A stretch of 64,000 nucleotides of DNA from Stictocephala bisonia. Its lineage: Eukaryota; Arthropoda; Insecta; Hemiptera; Membracidae. Positions 55,913-64,000 of this stretch are shown here, piece after piece. Within the stretch, counting starts at the first letter, position 1. Every line of letters begins with the position of its first letter. The notes below the pieces were generated by a model, which was not told the DNA's origin, did not search any database, and worked only from the letters and a program-made list of their open reading frames with translations. Both the position numbers and the translations under genes were made by a program. Location: NCBI GenBank assembly GCA_035578905.1, contig JAQJVL010000152.1:682001-746000 (forward strand). Direction: 5' to 3'.

Positions 55913-56483
55913 ACGAACAAAGGTTGTGGGTTAAGAATATGATATACAAACAAATTTTCTGAAAATTGCAAAATGCTATACAAGTTTTAAAATAGCTGTA
56001 ACTTTAGGCGGGTTGGACATTAATCAGCATATGTATATATATTCTAAAAGGGAATTTAAAAATCTACAACTTCTTTCCTATTCATACTTTTCGTTTATGA
56101 ATAGGTTTAGACAATATGATGCAATGTTTATGAATATTTTGACGTAAATTGATTTTTTTTTTGTAAATTTCAACTTTTTCCGAGGGTATAGCTCGAAAAG
56201 GGTTAGGAATTAGAAAAAAACATATGATATAAAAGTTTTAGATAATTTTAAGAACTCCATTTTATTATCTAAAAATATTTCTCTCCGATGCACCGTTTTC
56301 GAGATATAAGCGAAAAACCCAAAATTCGTCCCTTAGGCCCCCCTCCCCCCCCCCCCCCCCCGCTCATCACCTATGAGTCAGGACTTTTGGTATGTCAACA
56401 ACCTAAGCACCCTAAACAAGTTTCTGAAGGAATCGTTTAGTTACCTGCTCACGCACTCTACACCTCATTCCTTGACTGGACTA
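55913..56483 (-). repeat. Right terminal inverted repeat, 571 bp
   Basis: This is the partner of 53482-54057. The C-rich run at 56338-56362 corresponds to the G-rich run of the left TIR and differs in length, as slippage would produce. Confidence 0.95.
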
Positions 56484-56516
56484 ATACTGCTGTTTCTTCT
56501 TTTTTGCTTCCAACAT
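56484..56516 (-). pseudogene. First codons of the interrupted hAT transposase
   Basis: On the minus strand ATG at 56516 opens MLEAKKKKQQY, which runs to the insertion point. The next residues, SAEYIKYR, are at 53457-53480 on the other side of the 3.0-kb element. Confidence 0.7.
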
Positions 56517-56767
56517 AATTTTGTTTTCAAAAATGCCGAAGTAAAGAATCGAGTATTAAAAACTTGCAAATGACACCACTCACAGTATTCTTACTGAGAA
56601 AATAAGGGACCGTACGTACAGCACTTTATCTCGTCACTAAATTCACTTGTTTTCGTAATATCGTCGAATGACACTGACTGACTAGATGTATTAATAGTTT
56701 TTTAATTAGCATAATACGTGTTGTGTGTCGTTTACTTGTACTGTGACTAGATGTCGCACGTTTTTAT
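56517..56767. other. 5' flank of the interrupted hAT
   Basis: This short AT-rich stretch lies between the hAT start codon and the next transposon. No hAT terminus is recognisable. Confidence 0.4.
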
Positions 56768-56772
56768 ATGAG

Positions 56773-57279
56773 GGTCATTCCATGTCAAGTCAACCAGGTC
56801 ATGACACCCATCTCTTTAGATTTTGATGAAACTTGGCACAATTGTTGCATTTGCTATCCTATTGATAAATACCAAATTTTATTTCTCTATCTCTTATAGT
56901 TTTTTTTCTACAAATTTTTTAATTTTCTTAATTTAACGCGATTTTAGGCCTCGGATTTCGCGTCTTGCAATGTAACTTGTAGCTTAAAAAATTAATATCT
57001 TGAAAACTATTTGAGATATCACCATGAAACTTTGCATAATATTTAATTAATATATTTAAAATAAAGAAAAAATACATTCACTAACCTATCTCAACTCCAA
57101 AAAAATAATAAAAATATTATAATCAGAAATTTTTTTATTTGAAAACCGTTGTCGGGATTTACTTAAATTGCAATATCTCAGGTCTCAGACCTGGTAGAGT
57201 GTTCATATTTTTTTTACATACTCCTAGATACATAGGCTAACAGATAAACAAAAGAGATGTATGGCTTTTTCACATGTTA
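56773..57279 (+). repeat. Left TIR of the 5.3-kb element, about 507 bp
   Basis: It starts GGTCATTCCATGTCAAGTCA and matches the reverse complement of 61541-62059 at roughly 95% apart from small indels near the outer end. Confidence 0.93.
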
Positions 57280-57842
57280 GACTGATATTCAACATTATTT
57301 ATGAGTAACAAAATTACAGACCAACTAATCAATAATTATTATAACCAATAAAATCAATTAATTATTGATAGAGCAAGGGGTCAGAACTAAGACATGACAA
57401 AGATTTATAAAAGAGAAATTATAAGCACTAATATTTACACAGCTTGTATGACTCATCTATCTTGTCTCAACAGGATCCTTTCATGTTGGTTCATGCTCCT
57501 AGCTCTACAGCTAACCACTGAACACTGCCTCAGTTTAGATCTTGCTTTGAGTGAGTGAAGACCTATAGTGCAAACTTCTTGTGCAGTGATTGTGATTTTT
57601 AATTTTATTAAGTGAAAAGTGAAACATAACAGTTACAGTATATAACTATGTGATTTCCATTAAATGTTTTAATTTAATAAAACTATTTAGTTTTGAAGTA
57701 AAGATGCACCTTTTAATTTTGGAAATCAACAAGAGTCAATTTTCTCTGACTCAGTGATTGTGTAAAACTAAGTGAATAGGCTAGTTACAGGTTGTATCTA
57801 TTTTTCTTCTTGGACTTTAAAATAGGGTAAGCGGAAATCAAA

Positions 57843-60389
57843 ATGACAAATCCTCAAGCTTGTAGCATTGGACTATTTAAACAATCAGACTGTTTTCAGA
57901 CAACTTATACACCTTCCAAAAAATTACAATCTGTATCAGAATTAACTGAGGAAGAAAAAGAATTAATTCAACTTAGATCTGGAATCAATTTAATTGAATT
58001 TAAAAATGTTTGTTCTCATCACAGCTACTACTTTCTCAATGTGCTTGAAAAATATCAAACAGTATGCATAGATCCATTAAAAAAACACAAAAAGCCAATA
58101 AAAAAGTCACTAAGAAGTGTATCTTTAAGTTTTTCAAAACAATTGTGTGAAAAAAATATTTTAATTAAACCTGGACAAAAGATATGCCCTTCATGTCGAA
58201 ACTTCTGTGAAGAAAAAACTAAAATCACTGAAAATGAATCTGACGACGAACTAATGATTGAATTGGATTCATTTGAATCTAGAAATGTCTCCCTTTCACA
58301 AACAAATGCAGCCTTAGATGATTTGGGTTTAACTCCAATTAAACTTCATAATTTGTCATCACATAGTAAGGGATCGTATTACAAAAGAAAAGTTGAAAAA
58401 GTAACAAAAGAAGTAAAGAAAAAAATCTCCAAAGCTCTAGATTATGACATTGAAATGTCAGAAGACGAAAAAGAAGATGAAAGAAATGTTATCAAAAAAG
58501 CAGAAGATTTTGATAAGCTCGTGGGCCTTTTAAAAGAAAAACTTATGTCTGTTGGGAGATCCCAAAAAGTCCAGATTCTGACTTTAGTGCCAGAATCTTG
58601 GAGCCAGAAAAAAGTTGCTACAGAATTTCAGGTGACCGAATATATGGTAAAACAAGCAAGGAAACTTAAACGAGAGAAAGGTATCCTAGCTATCCCTGAC
58701 CCTAAAAAAGGTAACACACTCTCCGAAAACACAGTTAAACTTGTGACAGACTTTTACCAAAGTGATGAGAATTCAAGAGTTTTACCCGGAGCAAAAGATA
58801 AAGTGAGCATTAAAAAAAATATTTATATGCAAAAAAGACTTATTCTCAATAATTTGAGAGAGCTTTACTCTTGTTTTAAATGGAAATGTTCCGACTTGAA
58901 AATAGGATTCTCGAAATTTTGCAGTTTAAGACCAAAGTGGTGTGTCCTTGCTGGGTCAGCAGGTACCCATACAGTATGTGTATGCAGCATACACCAGAAT
59001 GTGAAATTGTTACTAGATGCTGTAAAAATTGAAGAAAGATACAAAGATTTGATCAAGATGTTGGTTTGTAATGTTGAAAACAGTGAGTGTATGCTACGCC
59101 ATTGTGACAACTGTCCGTCTGATGATGCACTGATTGAATACTTAACTGCAACATTGAGCGAAGATTATGATTTAGAAGAAGAAATAATTATAAGCCAATG
59201 GGTTAATACTGACAGGACAGAAATGGTTAAGCAATCAATCAGCGTTGAAGACTTTATTTCTTTACTGAGCAAATCTGTAGAAAACCTAATCCCACATTCA
59301 TATATTACAAAATCACAGTCTAAAACTTTCAAAAAACTGAAAGAAGATCCGCCTTTGAATACAGCAATTGTAGTAATGGATTTCAGTGAAAATTATTCTT
59401 ACACCATTCAAAATGAAATCCAAAGTTATCACTGGAACAGAGGTGGATGCACAATTCATCCAGTTGGTCTCTACTTGAAAAAGGATGATAAAGTTTTAAT
59501 TTCCAACCACTGTTTCATAAGTGATGATTTACAACATGACACTTGTTTTGTGAATTACGTACAAAAAGAAATTTCGAAATGGCTGAAAGAAAATCATCCC
59601 GAAATAAACCAAGTTCATTATTTCACTGACGGCTGTGCTGGTCAATACAAAAATAGAAATAGTTTCAAAAACCTAACAAACCATCATGAAGACTTTGGAA
59701 TGAAAGCCGAACATTCATTCTTTGCAACAAGCCACGGGAAATCAATATGTGATGGCTTGGGAGGAACTGTTAAGAGAATTTTGAGAAAAGCCAGCCTTCA
59801 ACTTTCAGATGAAAATCAAATCAAGACAGCAACTGCAGTTTATGACTTCTGTAAAGTCAACATTGAAAAAATAAATTTTCACTTTATTGACACAAAATAT
59901 GCTGAAGCTTTCAGATTGGAGTTAGCGTCACGATTTTTAACCACCAAGACTATTCCCGGTACTTGAAGTTTCCATTATTTCAAACCATTAAATACAAATG
60001 AAATTGAAATAAGGAGGACTACTGATAGTCCTAATCCTACTCTAATGTTTTCTTTTGATTCTGCTACGGATTGGGTCTGCATTCAACCATCTTTAAACGA
60101 TTATGTGGCTGCAAACTACGATGGAAAGTGGTACTTTGGACTCGTTAAAAATGTGTTTCATGAAGAAGAAGATGCTGAAATTCTTTTTCTTCACCCTCCA
60201 GGACCTGCTGCCAGCTTTTACTGGCCTCAAAGAGAAGACTTGTGCATAATACCTGTGGAGCACATTATCAGTACAGTTGATGCACCGCAATCAAGTAGCA
60301 CTGGCAGAATGTACTACTTCAAAAAAGAGTTTATCAGAAAAACAGAAGAGTGTTGGATGAAGTGGAAAAAATATAACAAGCACAACTAA
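57843..60389 (+). pseudogene. DDE-type transposase, one in-frame stop
   Basis: The frame runs from ATG 57843 to TAA 60387-60389 (about 848 codons) with a single TGA at 59964-59966 (after KTIPGT), a position where a CGA to TGA CpG transition is likely. The N-terminal part has a Cys pair (KICPSCRNFC, about residue 117) and a Lys/Glu-rich region. An HTH-like segment (SWSQKKVATEFQVTEYMVKQ) follows at about residues 256-280. The catalytic core reads IVVMDFSENYSY (Asp about 512), HYFTDGCAGQYKN (Asp 596) and FFATSHGKSICDGLGGTVKR (Asp 637). A C-terminal SH3/Tudor-like part (YVAANYDGKWYFGLVKNV, 60090-60150) lies past the stop. No introns are needed. The three acids suggest an RNase H-fold transposase that cuts at the TIRs. 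Confidence 0.8.
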
Positions 60390-60509
60390 TAATTGCTATA
60401 AAAGATATTGATTCTAGACTTCAGTTTTTATTTTATTTCACATTTATTAAATGTAAGTAAACCGCAAATTTATAATTTCTTAATAATATTCTACTTTTTG
60501 GAATATTAA

Positions 60510-61536
60510 CCCTCCTAGTGTTTATTGTCGGCTAGCTGACCTATTATTATCGTGTCGAAATGTTAAAGGTCGGTTTACCGACAATTGAACAGGCCTTTGC
60601 TATAAACGCTGTTACTATGCGACCGTTAATTCAACAATTATTATTTTAGTATCTATTGAAAGCTCAGATGTTGTATGACGTCACTGACCAATCAGACTTC
60701 AGTGATACATAAAACTATGTATCACAACTCTTGTAATAGAATGACTAGGAAGTTCTGGAAAAAAATGTTTTTCAACCTAGTCGACATTGCAGTATTCAAT
60801 TCCTATATTATTTATAAAGATAATACAGATAGGCCTATGGCTAGAAGGGACTTTATAATTGACATTGTAGAGTCTCTTGTGGAAACTGAGGAAGTCCAGC
60901 CAGCTCATGACACCAATTTACACAAATTGGAAAAATTACCTGGAAAAACCGAAAGAAAATGCATAATATGTTCACGGCCTAATAAACGTGACAGAACAAC
61001 TTTTTACTGTCCAGGTTGCAATGTAAGTGTCCACAAGCATTGTTTTCACAAACTGGATCACTATTGGAGGCCCACTAGGGCTGGAAGAAAGAGAAAAGCT
61101 TCTGAAAGTGACTCAGACTAAACTTAGAGGATTTCCGAGTGTTGTATATAGCTGTATATATTTATTCTATAAATTTAAAATTAAAAATAAATTCTACAAA
61201 CTATATATTTTTTAAATCTAGACAATATGTGAAACAAAATGGCTATTTTGGATTTCTTTTTTGATGTGTGTAAGTGTGCTCTGCAAGGTTGCAAACTTTG
61301 AAAAAAAAAGAAAAAAAAACATTTTTTTCAACTTTGAAGAAAAAAAAAATTGAAATAAACAGGTATGTGAATATTCTTTTACGTATTATTATTGGATAGT
61401 TTATTACAAATAAAATAGTGTAAATTTTATATTTGTAGTGTATCAAATAATCATTTTATGTACATTTAAGAAAATGTATGCGAAATGGGTCAAAATGGCT
61501 GAACATTGAAGGTTAAAACAGTGAACACAAGGAGGG
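60510..61536 (+). mobile_element. piggyBac-like element, internally deleted (1.03 kb)
   Basis: TTAA at 60506-60509 and 61537-61540 flank termini CCCTCCTAGTGTTTATTG and, reversed, CCCTCCTTGTGTTCACTG. The interior keeps only the C-terminal part of the transposase. It inserted next to the inner edge of the right TIR of the host transposon. Confidence 0.92.
60675..61121 (+). pseudogene. piggyBac transposase C-terminus
   Basis: The frame contains MTRKFWKKMFFNLVDIAVFN, SYIIYKDN, FIIDIVESLVE and a Cys/His-rich end CIICSRPNKRDRTTFYCPGC plus VHKHCFHKLDHYW, the C-terminal cross-brace zinc motif of piggyBac transposases used to bind DNA ends. The catalytic DDD region and the N-terminus are deleted. The first residues before about codon 22 are probably not original protein. 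Confidence 0.88.
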
Positions 61537-61540
61537 TTAA

Positions 61541-62059
61541 CTAAACATGTGAAAAAGCCATACATCTTTTTTGTTTATCTGTTAGCCTATGTATCTAGGA
61601 GTATGTAAAAAAAATATGAACACTCTACCAGGTCTGAGACCTGAGATATTGCAATTTTAGTAAATCCCGACAACGGTTTTCAAATAAAAAAGATTTCTGA
61701 TTATAATATTTTTATTATTTTTTGGAGTTGAGATAGGTTAGTGAATGTATTTTTTCATTATTTTAAATATATTAATTAAATATTATGCAAAGTTTCATGG
61801 TGATATCTCAAATAGTTTTCAAGATATTAATTTTTTAAGCTACAAGTTACATTGCAAGACGCGAAATCCGAGGCCTAAAATCGCGTTAAATTAAGAAAAT
61901 TAAAAAATTTTTAGAAAAAAAACTATAAGAGATAGAGAAATAAAATTTGGTATTTATCAATAGGATAGCAAATGCAACAATTGTGCCAAGTTTCATCAAA
62001 ATCTAAAGAGATGGGTGTCAAATTAATTATTTACTGGGTGATTTGACATGGAATGGACC
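61541..62059 (-). repeat. Right TIR of the 5.3-kb element, about 519 bp
   Basis: This is the partner of 56773-57279 in inverted orientation. A 10-12 base difference lies near the outer end (TTAATTATTTACTGGG). Confidence 0.93.
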
Positions 62060-62447
62060 ATGAGGCAGCGGGCGGGCTTAGTTCTTTCCAGAATGTTCCA
62101 GTCAATCCTCGCTTCGCATCGTAGCTTAACGCCATCTATGGTACAGCAGCAGTACCACTCCGTTTGACAACTATCCCCTAGCTACATTATACCTTCCCAA
62201 ATTGTTGTTTTAAATTTATGGAGCTATTAAAAATCATTTCCTTTAGTAATATTTTATTTTTACATTTTAATGCATTATTTACAATGTTATATATATATAT
62301 ATATAACATATATATATATATATACACACATATATATTTATTGTTTTTCAAAGTATTGTTGAACGTTTATGGGCCTAGATAGCGTTACACGAGGAAACAC
62401 GCGTTATGCGTATAGGAGCAGTGAAGTTTGTGTTAAAATAAGGTGAC
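62060..62447. other. Spacer with TA-rich palindrome
   Basis: This is a GC-richer stretch followed by AT-rich DNA with a palindromic (TA)n block at about 62286-62340. No gene is present. Confidence 0.5.
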
Positions 62448-63212
62448 CATCCGTCCCACTTTCGGCGGGACAGTCCCGCTTTTTAGGTTAGTGTCCCGCT
62501 GTCCCCAGATTTACTCGAGGGACGCTATTATGTCCCGCTTTGGCAGGATAAAGATAAACAAATAAACGTTCCGCTTTAAATATTATCTAATATTATATCC
62601 CAAAATAAAATGTTCTTGACTGACTCTTTCACAATATAAAAGCAACAAGAACATTGCATTCACTTAAACATTTAAGCGTATTGTTTATTTGGTTCCCTGT
62701 AAACTATACCTGCATCGGGGAATTTTGTAGTTTTGGATAGTTTGTAGTTTCATGTAGCATAGGTTATCTCAGTGAGTGAGTTCGCTACTTTTTACCTTTG
62801 TATTGTTACGGGAGTGACCTAGGGACCAGAGAGAGAAAGAGAGAGAGAGTGAGTTTGAGACACTTTGGCACCACAACTTTGTTTGTTTGTATAGTTGGAG
62901 TCACTATCGGAAATAAGTAAACAGTTGTGCGTCTTTGTGTGAATTCTAGTTTCTTCTGTGTACACAATGAGAACGTTCCAGGACCTTCTCTTTGATATTA
63001 GAATGTTCTAGTAATCTAGTATATTCCAAGTAGACATATCAGCCGTTTCTGTTTACATTCTAGTGTTTAATTAATTACTAATAGAAACTTCTAGAAGACT
63101 TGTAGTATATAAAAGGCTTCTGTTGTGTTAGTTTTAGTCAGTCTTAGTCGAGCAGTGTGACAGTCGTTATCTAGTCTGTGGAACAGTAAGAAAATTATTT
63201 CACAGTGTTAAT
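62448..63212 (+). other. hAT 5' noncoding region
   Basis: The stretch begins with repeated GTCCCGC/GTCCC motifs (62458-62545), then a GAGAGA run near 62830, and leads to the transposase ATG at 63213. It probably contains the left terminus of the hAT element, but the exact end was not determined. Confidence 0.45.
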
Positions 63213-64000
63213 ATGCCCAAGCGTGTGAGTAAGTTTAACGCGGATTTAGAGAAGGAATTTAAGTTTATAAATAAGTGTGCAATGGAGAGTTTAGTGTTTC
63301 CCACGGCGGAAGGTCTGATATAACAAAACATATAAACAGTGACCGACACAAGAGAGCTCTTCAATCTGCATCTTCTTCAAAGGCAATAAGTACGTCTTTT
63401 TTAATGAAAAAATTGGAGGGAAAGAAGCGGAAATTGCGGCAGCCGAAGGGACAATGTCTTACCTTACTGTTTGCCACAACCATAGCTTCAGATCAACAGA
63501 CTGTACTTCAAGGTTAGTGCAGAAGATTTTTGAGCCAAAATTCACTTGTGCTCGCACAAAAACGGAAGCAATAGTTGTCAATGTTCTCGCGCTATATGTA
63601 AACAATTCTACTAAATCAGAGCTTGAACAAACTAGATTTGTCTCAGTATATGTTGATGCATCAAATCACAAAGACATAAAATTGTTTCCTATATTGGTCC
63701 GATATTTTCACCCATCCACAGGTGTACAAGTGAAACTACTCAAACTTGGCTTTACCTGGAGAAACGTCAGAAATAATAACAAATTATTTAATCAGGGTTC
63801 TTCAAAATAAGAACATTACTGATAAAGTTGTGGGGTTTTGTTCAGACAACACAAACACTAACTTTGGTGGGTCTGCTCGAAAGGGTACTCGAAATGTATA
63901 TTTCAAACTTAAAGACTCTTTGAATAAAGACATTATTGGCATTGGTTGTGCAGCCCATATAATTCACAATGCGATCCAAACAGCTGCAAATGAACTGCCC
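63213..64000 (+). pseudogene. hAT transposase N-terminal half, runs off the window
   Basis: ATG at 63213 opens MPKRVSKFNADLEKEFKFIN. After a frameshift near 63273 comes a finger CNGEFSVSHGGRSDITKHIN with SDRHKRAL. After another near 63440 comes TMSYLTVCHNHSFRSTDCTS, EPKFTCARTKTEAIVVNVLA and VYVDASNHKDIKLFPILVRY (first catalytic Asp). After a third near 63755 come LPGETSEIITNYL, FCSDNTNTNFGG (second Asp) and DIIGIGCAAHIIHNAIQTAA (conserved GC-x-AH of hAT). Three frameshifts make it non-functional, but the motifs are well kept, so it is not old. Confidence 0.85.

Larger units (their letters stand above)
53482..56483 (+). mobile_element. 3.0-kb long-TIR transposon encoding a PIN/FEN1-like nuclease
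   Basis: The element has perfect outer ends TAGTCCAGTCAA, TIRs of 576 and 571 bp and a flanking ATA on both sides (53479-53481 and 56484-56486). It lies within the hAT transposase gene. Removing it together with one ATA joins the hAT frame without a gap (KKKKQQY then SAEYIKYR), which fixes the ends and the 3-bp TSD. The only coding capacity is one broken gene for a nuclease of the FEN1/XPG (PIN-like) fold with a Cys-rich tail. No DDE or RNase H-like transposase is visible. Confidence 0.88.
56773..62059 (+). mobile_element. 5.3-kb long-TIR DNA transposon with DDE-type transposase (Sola-like?)
   Basis: TIRs of 507 and 519 bp enclose a long transposase gene and a nested piggyBac-like element. 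ATGAG occurs on both outer sides (56768-56772 and 62060-62064), suggesting a TSD of 4-6 bp; the exact ends are uncertain because the two outermost ends differ by small indels. The TIR start (GGTCATTCCATGTCAA) and the transposase motifs recall the Sola group, but I am not sure of the superfamily. The transposase frame has one stop only, so the insertion is recent. Confidence 0.88.

Noticed and set aside
62286..62340. Origin or hairpin element from (TA)n palindrome
   Set aside because: Simple TA microsatellites are palindromic by nature. Nothing else supports a function.

Overview
This window is eukaryotic nuclear DNA from an animal, most likely an insect (possibly hemipteran). It is AT-rich, has spliced coding exons with canonical GT-AG sites, and is packed with arthropod-type transposable elements: Jockey, R1/Loa and CR1/L2-like LINEs, a Penelope-like element, a Ty3/gypsy element, hAT and piggyBac-like transposons, and two DNA transposons with TIRs of more than 500 bp. 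No bacterial operons, rRNA, tRNA or CRISPR arrays were seen. The species cannot be named from the sequence alone.

Host gene. Only one host gene is recognised: two consecutive in-phase exons of an EPG5 homologue (autophagosome-lysosome tethering factor) on the minus strand, at 4910-5797 and 885-1040. The intron between them holds LINE debris, including a LINE whose reverse transcriptase has grown a 13-copy, 37-bp minisatellite. A short candidate first exon of another host gene lies at 44696-44746 (+).

Layout. 0-6.5 kb: EPG5 exons, LINE fragments and a CT microsatellite. 8.7-13 kb: a deleted Penelope-like element and a Loa/R1-like LINE with an 11-bp target-site duplication (TSD). 14.4-15 kb: a 36-bp minisatellite and a dispersed repeat. 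16.4-20.6 kb: a Ty3/gypsy element (-) with short LTRs. 20.7-29.5 kb: an old LINE, a younger CR1/L2-like LINE, a foldback pair and R1/Loa-type LINE remnants. 31.3-37.3 kb: a LINE (-) split by a 4.3-kb hAT element with a perfect 8-bp TSD. 37.4-44.4 kb: two copies of a LINE (-), the longer one carrying a FLYWCH finger, a coiled coil, an SGNH esterase, an endonuclease and a reverse transcriptase. 45.6-49.25 kb: a DNA transposon with CAGGGTGGC ends containing a nested piggyBac-like element. 50.1-56.6 kb: hAT remnants, one of them interrupted by a 3.0-kb element with 570-bp TIRs that encodes a FEN1/XPG-like (PIN-fold) nuclease and a Cys-rich tail but no recognisable DDE transposase. 56.8-62.06 kb: a 5.3-kb element with 500-bp TIRs and an almost intact DDE-type transposase, itself hit by a piggyBac-like element. 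63.2-64 kb: the start of another hAT transposase, running off the window.

How it fits together. The region is a layered transposon graveyard in and beside a host gene. Because several insertions fall inside older coding sequence, exact empty sites and TSDs can be read directly. The strongest candidate for something under-described is the 3.0-kb long-TIR element at 53482-56483.
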